A DNA stretch of 64,000 nt from Neospora caninum Liverpool (lineage: Eukaryota; Apicomplexa; Conoidasida; Eucoccidiorida; Sarcocystidae). The translations under genes were made by a program, and so were the position numbers. Below, in pieces: positions 47,701 through 58,024 of the stretch. The stretch's first letter is position 1, and every line of letters starts with the position of its first letter. The stretch is from the NCBI RefSeq assembly GCF_000208865.1, contig NC_018397.1, positions 992,001 through 1,056,000 of the forward strand. Direction: 5' to 3'. A model generated the notes under the pieces. The model was not told where the DNA came from. It made no database searches and saw only the letters and a list, made by a program, of their open reading frames with translations.

Positions 47701-50700
47701 CTGCGTAGGACTCCGTACATATCTACCTGATTATGCGACTCCATGTACATTTACACCTGTATGTATGTAAACACATGTACTCAGAGACATATCTACAGAT
47801 GCTCATCCACCCGTATCTCTTTCTATGTATATATGTATATGTATACGTCTGTATACGCGTTTTTACGCAGTTTGCAGAGCCTGTTTTGCACGCTACGGGC
47901 AGTGGGGACGATTGCGTTGTTATCCCAGCCAGGCGAGAACCTGCGTTTGCGTACTTTTTCCAGCATGGAGTCGTGGGAGAAGAAGCAGCGGCGCGTGGTT
48001 CGGACGCGCTACGTGAAGGCGGAAGTCATCCGCCAAGCTGACGGGCGAAAGCTCGCAGCGGCGCTTGCTCTGCATGGCCGTCAGGTATGCGAGGGGATGG
48101 AAAACGATCTTTTCGGGTCGGTCGGTCCTGGCGCACGCGACGCACAGTTCTCGTCGTGGCCCGACCTTCTTTTTGTGCGCGCTTCTTTTCTTGGCTGCAT
48201 CCCCCCGCCTTTATGCCGTCCTCTTTCTCCGCTGATTCGCCACGCATCGGCGCAGGGGTTGTGGCCGTGGTTGGGTGTTTTGTCTTCAGGCAATTCATCG
48301 CGATGCTTCAGTCGGTTCTCTCGTCGCCGTCGCCGCTATGTGCGCCCCCAGTTCACAGCGGCCGTTGCGGGGAGAGTTGCTACCCGAAACGCTCAATCTG
48401 CTGGCTGCTGAGTACGCGATTTGTGTTGCGCCGATTCCTGTCCTTTGCATGCATATATATTCGCATACGCGAACCACATAAGCGTGTGTGTCGACGTGCC
48501 TACGTACTCCTCGGCTATATATATATATATATATATATATGAATGGGAATACGTGCATACCATTGGGTAGTGTATACATTACTTTTGCCCCAGGTACGGA
48601 TGATGATATTTCGTTCCTGTCCACGGCTGCGTTCTCTGTCGACACCTTTTGTCTTTTTCGTTCTTATTCATTCCCTGAAGGTGCCGGCACTCGCTCTGTT
48701 CTCCTCCGGCATCTGTTCGTTCTTCCTTGGTCTCGTTTTATCTTTCTCCTTCTCCTCCTTCTTGTTCTTCTTGTTCTCATTCTTGTTCGTGTTCTTCTTC
48801 GTCTGTCTCTTGTTCGCCGTCTTCTTCCCCCTGTCCTCCTTCTCTCCTTCTCCTTCTTCGTCTGCCTCTTCTTCGCCCTCTTCGTTCCTCTCCCTGTATT
48901 TCCTTGGTGTCCTGGTGTTTTGACTGTTCCTCGACATGGTTTCCGGCTGCGTCCGCTTTTACCCACGCGTTTTTTTGGATTGTGAGTTTTCGGCAGACTC
49001 CTGCGGCGGCCGGCAGACGCGGTCGCGCCTCACCTTCTCAGCGTTTCGTTTCTTCTCTCACAGTCGTCCTTCACTCTCACGAAACGCTTGTTTTTGCACC
49101 TGGAGGACGCGCTCCGCTTCTGGCTTCGCGAGAACGGATTTCTCGCGACGCGAGGAAGTGAACAAGCGCGTCGAACGAGCGACGAGCAGGCCTCGGAGAC
49201 ACAAGGAGAGAAGCGCCTGCAAGCGATTGCGGAGCAACTACGAAACGCGCCACCGGGCTCGCGCATCTTCGGTTCTGTCCACTCTGTCAGTGCATGCAAA
49301 CTGGAAGCGAAGGAAGATAACGCGGGCCGTGCACTGTTTCAAATCTGCGTCGGTCTCCCTCTCGGGGATTCTTTCCTCGCTCCTCTCTCTTGCACTCCGC
49401 ACGCGTTGCCATCGTCGCTCGGCCTCACCACCATGTGCACGTCCTTCCTGTTCCATACCCATCTTTTCTCCATCCTCTCTGCCCCTGTTCTCCGACTCTT
49501 CTCGTTACCCGGCCTTCGTGCGGTGCGTCTCTGTGTGTGTGTTGCCGAATTAGACACCTGCATCGCCCCTCGCTTCCCCGGCATCGGCGGACCTCGCACC
49601 GGCTGAGGGAGAAGAGAGAAACTCCGCGGCAATCTGGGAGTGTCGCGTCCTCGCCAAGCTTCTCTCAACCTTCCTGGCAGTTGCCGACTATCAACGTAAG
49701 AGAAAAAAAGGAGAAAGTCGAAACCGACAGACATGCCGACGGCGGTTGTCACCGTCTCGCCAGTCTGGCGTCAACAAAGACGCGAGACTCTAAAAGACGA
49801 GCCCGAAAAAACGGGGAAGCCTCCCACATAAGAACTCGCGCAGAGACGAACGCAATATTCCGTTTCCAGCGAGCTCTCGTTTGCTGCGGGAGGAGCTCTC
49901 ACTTTGAGTCGCGACGAAAACGCAACTGGGAAGAAGTCCGCACCAGACAGAAACCACGGTTTCCGTGGTGACGCTTCTCCACCTTGCCCACGGCGACGAC
50001 CCCTTCCCCACGGCGACGGCCGGTGGTGGAGAAGGAGAAGAAAGCGCGAAGCTTCTCCTCACAATGCACACACAGCGCGACAGATATGCCGTCGTGAACC
50101 GAAAAAGACCCCTTTCGTCTATGAACAGAATCCCTCCATAGCGATGGCAGGGGGGGAGGGGAGTGGGACATGGGAAAGCTGCTCGTGTTCTCCTGTGTCT
50201 CCCTAGATAGCGATCGATGTGACTCTCTGTCAGCCTGAGCTTGCCTTTCGTTCACGACGCACGTTTTCCTTCTCGCGTTTCCGTCTTCTACCTGGCTTTC
50301 TGGTCTCTTCAGCCTCGCTCGACTTCGTTCTTCTTCTCTCGGACGCGCTACGGAACTCCCTCTGCCGTACCGCTGTCCTTCCCTCGACTGCCGTGTCTCC
50401 GCCCTCTTCGGCGCCGCCGTCTTCTTCCGCATCTAGCGCGCTTTCTCCTCGCTCTCTTCAGGAAAGCGACGTTTTGTCGCTGACGGACATTGCCGCCGTT
50501 CTCGACGGCTTCGCGACGGTGAGGGCCTGAGCTCGAGAGGACGGGCGGCTCAGGAAGGAAAGCGTAACGTGACGGAAACGAAAGGAGTCCCAACGAAAGG
50601 TTGTGGAGATGTGCCCGAGCCCCTGCCTCCTTATACGTGCTTTGCCATGCTCGACACATATTTATTAGCGTGTATATATTTATATATACGGTCACCGACA

Positions 50701-52762
50701 GTGGTCTCTTGCCTCTGGTAGCTCTACCCACTTCCACATTCGTCTCCGCCTGCATCTTTGAATATACAAACATATATATATATATATATATATGTGAATA
50801 TATATATATATATGTGAATATATATATATATATATATATATATGAATATTTGTATATTGCTTGTGTTGGTGGTTTTCGTGGATGCACCTGTTGAAGGTGG
50901 AGAATGTTCCTGTTGGTTTTCCATCTGTCTTTTCAGTCGGGATACGCAGTGCCTTCCCCTCTGTTCTCTGCGCTGCTGGAACACTTCCTCTGTGACGTCG
51001 ATCTCTTCCTCGCCTCCTCTCCGCTTTCTTCGGCTGAAGCGCCTGAGCGCCTCTCCCGCAGCTACTTCTGTTCCGAGCGAGGCCGAGCGACGCCGCGGGA
51101 CTGCGCCCGGCTCCTGCACGCTCTTGCTGCGCGCGGTGTCTCCTCCAGAGAGGGCGACGGGTCGGCAGACGCCGCAGCAGAAGGCAAGAAAAGGGGAACT
51201 TTGGAGAGTCTGAAGACAGAGGCAATGACGCAGGCGTGGTGTCTCGCGGCGCCTGTGCTCCACGACCTCCAACCGTACTGCACGTAAGCACGGAAACGAC
51301 TTCGCAAGGAATCCAGCGGCTGTCGACAGGAAAAGAGAGAGTATCAGGAAGGGCGTGCGGCTAGCGGGAAGCTGAGGAGCGAGAAGAGGGCGGGACCGAA
51401 AGCAAAGAGAGCAACAAACTCGGGGTGTGCATCCGCACTGCGCGAGATAGGAAAGGAAAGCGAGAGATGAATGCAGAGGCGATCACTGGCAAGGGTCACC
51501 CAGACGCCAACGCAGGGCCGTCCGTGTCCCGGCGCGAGGTTCTGTCTCTCCAACGCAGAGGCGAAACCAAGGCCCTCGCGCTTACGGCTTCGTTCTTGCG
51601 GTTCTTCTTTAGATGGTGCGGCAGCCGTTTTATGGTTCGCATTTTGGATAGTTTCAAAGTCCATCGCTCAAACCGTTGACGGCTGTACCTTTAAATCACC
51701 TACACATTCACGGAGAAGATCAAAAACGAGTCAAGCATGCAGATACCCAACTTTCCAGGGGGCTGGAAGCTGCCCCGCCTCACCTCCGCTGAATAGCGTC
51801 GCTTTCCCTTCTCTTTGCGTTGCTCAGACTGACGGTTTTGAACAGCATGATGGCGGCGCATTCTCCGGCGCAAGTGCTGTCAACGACCTTCTTCCAGTAA
51901 GTCGACGAGGCGCGCTTCTCAGCGAGACACTTCTCTCGGGGACTCGTGTGTCCTTCCGCAAATGCAGAGGGCGTCATCGCTGTGTTTGCCTTGCTCGATG
52001 TTTCTCTCTTTTCCTGCGCCTCCAAATCACTAAGACGTCTCTGGTAATGAACCGGAATAAACGTGCGCACGCACGTATACTTTGATCTGCCGATGCTCGG
52101 TTCTCGACCCCGCCACAGGTCTTGTCTCCGTAATCGCGAACCGATTTCTCCCCACGCGCAACGCACAGGTCAATATGCTTCTGATGGAGACAGGAAGGGC
52201 GTTTGCATCTGCACGTCCCTCCTAGGTGAAACACAAGCATCTATACGTATATATACATATATATATGACGATATGCGCTGTGGCGCTACAGATTGAATGG
52301 ACGGGCCTTCGACACTGGGTCTATGCATGCATGTCTGGACTTGAGCTTCGCGTTCTGCTAGTTGCTTTTCGCCTTCAACCGCCCTTTTTCGTCGAAAGTG
52401 GTGCCCGTGGTTTTCTCGCGGCGGTCGCGGCGCCTGTCTGTTTCTTCGGCGGATCGTCGTCTCTTCTTTTTCGCGCAGAGAAGGCGCGTCTCGCCGTTTT
52501 TTTCTCGCGAGCAACGAACCCGCGCCCTGTCTGAGACGGTTTCTCACCCCCCCGTTGTGCGCCGACGCAAGGCGATCGGCGTCTTTCTCCATTTTCAGAA
52601 CCTCTGTGTTGTGCTTTTTTTGTTCCGACTGTGCGTGCGCCTTCCGTGTCTGGCCTGTGTAGACGAAGCCTCGAGAAGTTCGTTCGCGAACACCCCGACT
52701 GCGACTCGTCCGTCATCGGAACGCTCTTTGGCGTGCGGAAGGCTGTGGAGCAAAGCGAGTGA
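44778..52762 (+). CDS. Large helical-repeat protein with mitochondrial presequence
   Basis: Probable exons: 44778-45935, 46339-46470, 46832-46918, 47878-48084, 48290-about 48420, 49064-49285, 49554-49695, 50313-50518, 50937-51283, 51828-51896 and 52663-52762, about 930 residues. Phases match except at the 3' side of exon 5, where no good donor was found and one more exon (near 48600-48680) may exist. The N-terminus is Arg/Ser/Leu-rich and acid-poor for about 140 residues, a typical mitochondrial import signal. Later exons encode short helical pairs such as FLVFYSMCVTNRLDAQLLPV, LSLTDIAAVLDGFAT then SGYAVPSPLFSALLEHFL, and a C-terminus LEKFVREHPDCDSSVIGTLF. The pattern resembles the heptatricopeptide/RAP-type proteins of apicomplexan mitochondria, which bind organellar RNA or rRNA fragments, but no RAP domain is visible. 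Function is inferred only from this texture. Confidence 0.6.
48516..48540. repeat. (TA)n microsatellite
   Basis: A TA run in the helical-repeat gene, between the exons near 48420 and 49064. Confidence 0.9.
50772..50845. repeat. Compound (TA)n microsatellite
   Basis: Three TA blocks separated by TGTGAA interruptions, in the intron between exons ending at 50518 and starting at 50937. Open frames here read as IYIYIY and are not genes. Confidence 0.9.
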
Positions 52763-53059
52763 AGACAGGACGGCGACCGCGAACGCCCCGCCGCCGCCAA
52801 GGCCCCGCCGCGCGTCATCGACTCCTCTGCTTCAGACACTTCACCTTCAGTCTCTGGACGAAACGGGCGTGCAGGAACGGCGGCATAGCCCTTCACGCCG
52901 TCCACACAAAACGATTCAAAGACTGCTATATACACGCATGCATCCCAGCAAATGGAAGAGTGTATCTATCTATAGAGTGTGTGTATGTGGATACACTTAA
53001 ATACAGATTCGGGTACACGCATGTGAGTGCACGTGTTTGTGTCGCCTTGCATGGGAGGA

Positions 53060-53061
53060 AT

Positions 53062-53095
<34 letters not shown>

Positions 53096-53102
53096 ATATA
53101 CC
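53060..53102. repeat. (TA)n microsatellite
   Basis: An interrupted TA run (with CATATACATA) about 300 bp after the helical-repeat gene stop codon. Confidence 0.9.
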
Positions 53103-53577
53103 TATGGAGGCATTTTTATGGGAGATGCTTATTTCCTGAGGTCCAGGCTTCACTGGCGGTCTCGCGCGAATTCCAGAGAACATTGCATGGCCATGGCAAA
53201 GTGCTCAACCTTTTCGGTGGAGAATGGCCCCGATCGTTGCAGGCGCACTCGCTGCAAACGCAGTCGAGGATCCCTTTCCAGAAGTCAGCGAAACGTACCC
53301 GTTTCCTTCTCAGTTTGTGTGACGGCGACGGAAAAAGCAAGGAAAGCGAGAGCGAGAGACGAGCAGAGATAGAGATCGAGCGCTTACAGGTAGATCGGCA
53401 GACTTTGATAGCGCGATGAGATGGACTGGCACTGAGAGCGCGAGTAAGAGAGAAGGCGAGTGGGAGATATCAGACTCAGCAGAAAAGATAGATCGACACC
53501 TGTGGATAAAAAGCGAAATACAGAGAGAGCGGCAATGAAGCGAGAGACGAAGGCGAGAAAGGCAGAGAGCCTTGGAG

Positions 53578-53761
53578 ACGACAGAGGGGTGTAGAGAGAA
53601 GGACGAGGCGGAAACGAGGGGAGACGACAGAGGGGTGTAGAGAGAAGGACGAGGCGGAAACGAGGGGAGACGACAGAGGGGTGTAGAGAGAAGGACGAGG
53701 CGGAAACGAGGGGAGACGACAGAGGGGTGTAGAGAGAAGGACGAGGCGGAAACGAGGGGAG
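53578..53761 (+). repeat. 46-bp minisatellite, four identical copies
   Basis: Four exact head-to-tail 46-bp units (from 53578, 53624, 53670 and 53716), each starting ACGACAGAGGGG and ending ACGAGGGGAG, followed by a partial ACG. They create a false 281-residue frame on the minus strand with repeated SPRFRLVLLSTPLC. Confidence 0.95.
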
Positions 53762-54460
53762 ACGGGCCGGGAGAGAACGAGCGGCGATAGCGAACAGCAA
53801 CGCCTATAGGTCCCCAACCACGGAAGACGCTGCGCCTGCTGTGAGAACCCAGAGAACGACCGTTTCTTCAGGAAAGGCGAGAGGCCGATAGACCGTCGAG
53901 CACAACGGCACACGACACGTGCCGACCGGAAAACAAAGGCGCAGAAAAATCTTCCAGGGAAAAGTCCGATCCCACCGCGGTTGGGCAAAAAGCGGTACCA
54001 GCATTGAGAGAACCGGGCGGGAAAGGGGAGTGAAAATCGGAAGGCACGCAGAGGCAGTGTGCGGCATCCGCCGCAGGCAAAACCCGGAAACCCAAAGGAA
54101 ATTGCATCCTCAAGAGAGAAAGCAAGAAAGAGACGCTCCCCGCAAAGAGCCCAAAACCTTTGCTTCCGGAGCGCTCCTGGCGAGTCTCTGCGACGAGCGC
54201 GAAGAGCGCCCAGTCTTTGGAGATGAAAGAATGCGAAAAAGAGAGAAGAACGGAATCTGCAAAAAAGAAGAGACGACGGCAAGCGTCGTGCACACTCCCT
54301 TTCTCTCTTACGGTGCACCAATATCTGTTATATCGTTTTCCAAGCAACGCACCCCGACACACGCACGCTCAGCTCGCCCCAACGTGTGCTCAGACTCTTC
54401 TTTTCCCCGGCCTCCGGTCTCTTTTCTCTGTTTCTGCATCCTCTCTTGGCTTCTGCCGTC

Positions 54461-56641
54461 TCACAGCTGTCGCTGTCGCACGCCCTCGAGGACGTCGACG
54501 CTCCACACCTTTCCGAGGCCGTCTTCCCCCGCGCTGAGGACGTTCCAGACGCGTCCGCTGGCTTGGCTTCGGCCCGCGTCGTTCGCGCCTTTCGCGCCTT
54601 TTTCCTCGTCTGCATGCGCGAGCGAGTGCAGCTCCATGACTGCCCCTGACTCGTGCGCGGCCCAGACGCTCAAGGCGTCGCCTTGGCGAACGTCAGCCAG
54701 CAGGACCTTGCCATCGGTCGTGCCGAGTGCGACGACGGGGAGAGCGTGAGGATGGAGACACAGCCGCGTGATGCCTTCGTCCTTAGCGAAGAGCTGTTCC
54801 GCGTCCTCCGCCCGCTCGCCTTCGTCGCTGGGCTCCGCCGGCGTAGCCGAGCCCGACGCAGCCAATCCCGACGCAGCCGATCCCGACGCAGCGTCAGGCC
54901 GCGCCGCAGGGAAGGAGGAGACGGCGAGGGAAGAGAGTGAGAGCGTCGCGCGCACTTTCCGCTGCGCGACGTTCCAGACGAGAACGTCTCCATCGAGACC
55001 CGCCGTGAGGAGACACCCTTGCGCGAGTTGGCCTTCCCAGGCGGCGCGCGCCGCAGCGGCAGTAAGCGCGGCCTCCCGCGAGCTCGTCTCGCCTTCGTCT
55101 CCAGCTTCGGCCTTTCCAGCGAAGAACTCGCGGGTGACCTGAGCACGTGCGTCGCTGTCCCCCCCGCAGGCCTCCGAGCCGGGAAGGAGGAACTCGACCG
55201 CCTCGACGGAGCCTGTGTGTGCAGCAGAGGCGAACAAGATCTTCCCTGTTTTCTCGTTGAAGAGGAGTAGCCAGCCGTCTTCGTACCCCACACAGACGAG
55301 GCCCTCGAACCCCGTGGCCGCGGCTCGCGCGTCGTCTCCGGGTTTCGAGGCACTCGCCGCCTTGGCGCTCCCCGAACTGGAGCCGTCGCCCGACGACGCG
55401 TACAGCTTGAGAGTCACCACTCCTCGCGGAGCAGCGTCTGGTTCTTGGTCTTCTTCGCTTCGCCCCGCCGCTCTTCTCTCGGCGCCGAACGCGTGGAGCT
55501 GCGGACGCGGCACACACGCCCCGGGAGCCTTGGCGAGAGGTTCGAACGCGGGGTGGAGAAACGACGCGAGGGTTCGGCCCGTCTTTGCCTCAAACACACT
55601 CACCGATCCATCTGCCGCGCCCACGACGCACGTCTTCCCCTCAGCGCCGAAGGCGCATGCAGTCAACGGCGCGCCGGCCACGAAGACCGAGAGCGCGACA
55701 GGCTCCGGCGCGCGAGAGCCGCTGCGCTTCTCAGGCGAGGTCGGGAGCAACCACGTCCACGCCGTCTGGTCGGCGGAGACCGCCAGCACCGCGTACCCGC
55801 GAGGGTGGAAGGCGAGCGCCGTCACATCTTCCGCGGGGCCTTTCAACTGATGCAGCAGCGACACTGCGAGAGGGGACGAAGCGGGTTCTGACGCCTCGCC
55901 CGCGCAGGACTGTGCACCCGAAGCAGAGGAAGAAGAGGAAGAAGCGGGAGAGGTGGAAGAAGAGGGAGGAGAACAGAGGACAGAGTAGATGCGCACGTCT
56001 CCATCGAAGCATCCACAGGCGAGGAGGCGACCGTCGAAGGAGAAGGCCGTGGCGGATACGGTATCTTTTCCTTCCTCGAGGACAGCGGCGGGGGCCAGGA
56101 GCGTGGCGGGGGCGGCACAGGCGAGGTGGGGACGGCCCTCGGCCGGCGGCAGCGAAGGAAGAAGGTAGAGTCGGCATTTGTCGTCGCACGAGCCCAAGGC
56201 GACGACACTGTTTCCGCTGAGTCGGAGCGGGGAGACCGCAGCAGACACGATCGAGTCCTCGGCCCCCTCGCAGACAGCCTTCAGCCGGCGCGAAGCCTCG
56301 GCAACGAGAAAAGGCGAAGCAGAGGAAGGCGGAACATCAACGAACTCGCCGTCGGGCGTCTCGATCACCCAGCGGCATCCTGGCGGGGCTGCAGGGAAAC
56401 CTGACTCGTCAACTTCGTCTTCGTCATCCATGGACACATCGTCGTCCATCTCCTCTTCGCTGGGGAGAACAAGCGCAGCATCGACTGCTTGGGCAGGATC
56501 CAAGTAGGCCGCGTCCTCTGCATGCGAGGCAGCCGACCCAGGAGAGCCAGAGGAAGAAGAGGACGAAGAAGAGGACGAAGAAGAGGACGAAGAAGAGGAC
56601 GAAGAAGAGGAAGGGGGGAGAAGCCTGTTAGAGTCAGCCAT
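54461..56641 (-). CDS. WD40 protein, AAMP/Sqt1-like
   Basis: Sqt1/AAMP proteins are cytosolic WD40 chaperones; yeast Sqt1 guards ribosomal protein uL16 before it joins the 60S subunit. This is a single uninterrupted 726-residue frame with a strong start (AAAAAGATGG at 56641). In order: a poly-Ser tract (about residues 11-32), an acidic stretch (EEEMDDDVSMDDEDEVDE, about 60-77) as in the family, then about eight WD blades. Recognisable blades include VVALGSCDDKCRLYLL, FDGRLLACGCFDGDVRIYSV, HPRGYAVLAVSADQTAWTWL (matching AAMP's HPRAPVLLAGTADGNTWMW), GKTCVVGAADGSVSVFEAKT, GCLLTAGLDGDVLVWNVA and LSAGEDGLGKVWSVDV at the C-terminus. Blade order and spacing follow AAMP, but Ala/Ser/Gly insertions make it about 1.7 times longer. 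An Ala-Ser-Gly repeat (AASGSAASGLAASGSA) sits near residue 600. Confidence 0.75.
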   Translation of the reverse strand: MADSNRLLPPSSSSSSSSSSSSSSSSSSSSSGSPGSAASHAEDAAYLDPAQAVDAALVLPSEEEMDDDVSMDDEDEVDESGFPAAPPGCRWVIETPDGEFVDVPPSSASPFLVAEASRRLKAVCEGAEDSIVSAAVSPLRLSGNSVVALGSCDDKCRLYLLPSLPPAEGRPHLACAAPATLLAPAAVLEEGKDTVSATAFSFDGRLLACGCFDGDVRIYSVLCSPPSSSTSPASSSSSSASGAQSCAGEASEPASSPLAVSLLHQLKGPAEDVTALAFHPRGYAVLAVSADQTAWTWLLPTSPEKRSGSRAPEPVALSVFVAGAPLTACAFGAEGKTCVVGAADGSVSVFEAKTGRTLASFLHPAFEPLAKAPGACVPRPQLHAFGAERRAAGRSEEDQEPDAAPRGVVTLKLYASSGDGSSSGSAKAASASKPGDDARAAATGFEGLVCVGYEDGWLLLFNEKTGKILFASAAHTGSVEAVEFLLPGSEACGGDSDARAQVTREFFAGKAEAGDEGETSSREAALTAAAARAAWEGQLAQGCLLTAGLDGDVLVWNVAQRKVRATLSLSSLAVSSFPAARPDAASGSAASGLAASGSATPAEPSDEGERAEDAEQLFAKDEGITRLCLHPHALPVVALGTTDGKVLLADVRQGDALSVWAAHESGAVMELHSLAHADEEKGAKGANDAGRSQASGRVWNVLSAGEDGLGKVWSVDVLEGVRQRQL

Positions 56642-56748
56642 CTTTTTGAGGATGAGGAAGGATAGGCACTAGGGGGCGGGCAGACGCGTGGGCGTGAGGA
56701 GATATAGCGGGGAGAATGAACAGCGAACTCGATGAGTCACGGAGACGA

Positions 56749-56755
56749 AGAGACG
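56749..56755 (+). promoter_or_regulatory. AGAGACG heptamer (WGAGACG-like)
   Basis: Matches the WGAGACG element known from T. gondii promoters, about 108 bp upstream of the WD40 gene start. A single heptamer match can occur by chance. Confidence 0.3.
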
Positions 56756-57555
56756 AAATGCGCGCAGAAACGTTCAACTCTCCGCACAGATCCCTTACGG
56801 ATTGAAGCAACGCTCCTTTTTTTGTGTCCTGTCTGTCGAGCGGTCTCCGCGGTCTGCCGCCGCCGCTGCGTCGCCTGGCTCTCGCTCTCGGACACCCACA
56901 CTCAATACCCGTCCGTCCTCTCTTTGCAAGTTTAGGGTTTAGAGTCGCCTGTTCCCCTCCCTGTCTCCTTTGCGCTTCCATCACCCTCCCTTCTTCCCTC
57001 TCTACAGTCTTCTCCGTTTTTCGACGACCTTTTCTGGGGAGTGGTAACGCAGTTCGAAGGGAAAATGCCTCGGGCGGTGGGCAACACGCCCGACTCCAAC
57101 GTGCATGCAGATGACAGCCGCGGGGGGGGAGAAGGACGGTGATAAAAATCGAGCCGACCCTTCGTCTATCTTCCACCTTGAAAACGCGATGAGAGAAACC
57201 AAGGACAGATCTCAGTGGGAAGAAAAAGGAACGCGTCTCGAGTCTCCTTTTTGAGAGGCGACGAGACGCGCGTCCTGCGCATGCTGTCTCGCGCGCCGCG
57301 CTTTTCTCTCTCCACGAAAAGGTTCCGCCACGCGCACACGCCTGCTCGAGTGTGTGCATCACTTGTCGCTCTCGCCGTCCCTCCGCTGTAGACTCTGCAG
57401 TCTTCCGGTTTCGTGTCTGTTGTCGTTTCTCGTCCCTCACAACCTTTCGGCAAACCTCCGCCCAGGAGAGGGTGCCTGGGGCATGTACCTCCAGGGAAGG
57501 GCCTCCCCTCCTTGAGCCTGTCGGGGGCCTGTCTGGGTTCAGCACTGTGGACTCT

Positions 57556-57634
57556 CTCATCGCTAGCGCGCTTCTCTCCCTCATCGCTAGCGCGCTTCTC
57601 TTCCTCATCGCTAGCGCGCTTCTCTCCCTCATCG
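57556..57634 (+). repeat. 24-bp minisatellite, three copies
   Basis: Three 24-bp units (57556-57579, 57580-57603, 57604-57627) plus a partial copy, each starting CTCATCGCTAGCGCGCTT and so carrying a palindromic GCTAGC. The middle unit differs by one base. Located about 400 bp upstream of the calnexin-like start. Confidence 0.9.
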
Positions 57635-58024
57635 CGTTGGAATTCACCTGCGAGACACATGAGCCTCTCCAGAGGTTACACCCCGTCCCCACGCCGCGCT
57701 CTGTCTTCCAGTGTGTGAACGGGCCTTTCTCTCGCCTGACGTGTTTGTGTCGCACCGTTCGAGTCCGGATCTGCCTCGGGGTGTTCTCTCCTTCTCTCTT
57801 CTTTCCTCTCCGTTTCCTTTTCGCTCCTTTCGCCTTTTCTCCTCCTCTCTTCGTACCTTCGTGCTTCCGTCTCTCTAGATGTGTCGACTTGTCCGGAACG
57901 AGGTGGAGATCGGTTCATCACTCTTTTCTCCTTGCGTTTGCGGCCTGGTCCCCGGCGCCACATCGAGGAAACCGCCGTCTGTTCTCGCGTAGTCTCTGGG
58001 CTTTCCTCTCCCCCCTTTGTCCAA

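Larger units (their letters stand above)
52763..54460. other. Convergent spacer
   Basis: Separates the stop codons of the helical-repeat gene (+) and the AAMP/Sqt1-like gene (-). It holds the TA run at 53060 and the 46-bp minisatellite. The rest is purine-rich on the plus strand with no supported exon. Confidence 0.55.
56642..58024. promoter_or_regulatory. Divergent promoter region of WD40 and calnexin genes
   Basis: A 1.4-kb interval between the start codons at 56641 (-) and 58025 (+). It contains an AGAGACG heptamer, a 24-bp minisatellite and a pyrimidine-rich leader (about 57780-57880) before the calnexin-like start. Long frames through it are chance. Confidence 0.5.

Noticed and set aside
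53578..53761. CRISPR-like array
   Set aside because: Direct repeats have no spacers and the genome is eukaryotic.
53476..54321. 281-residue minus-strand frame with repeated SPRFRLVLLSTPLC
   Set aside because: Created by the four-copy 46-bp minisatellite; no splice, start or homology support.
57352..58024. Extension of the calnexin first exon upstream to 57352
   Set aside because: The upstream frame is low complexity, crosses a minisatellite and is not in the calnexin frame. The ATG at 58025 starts a normal signal peptide.
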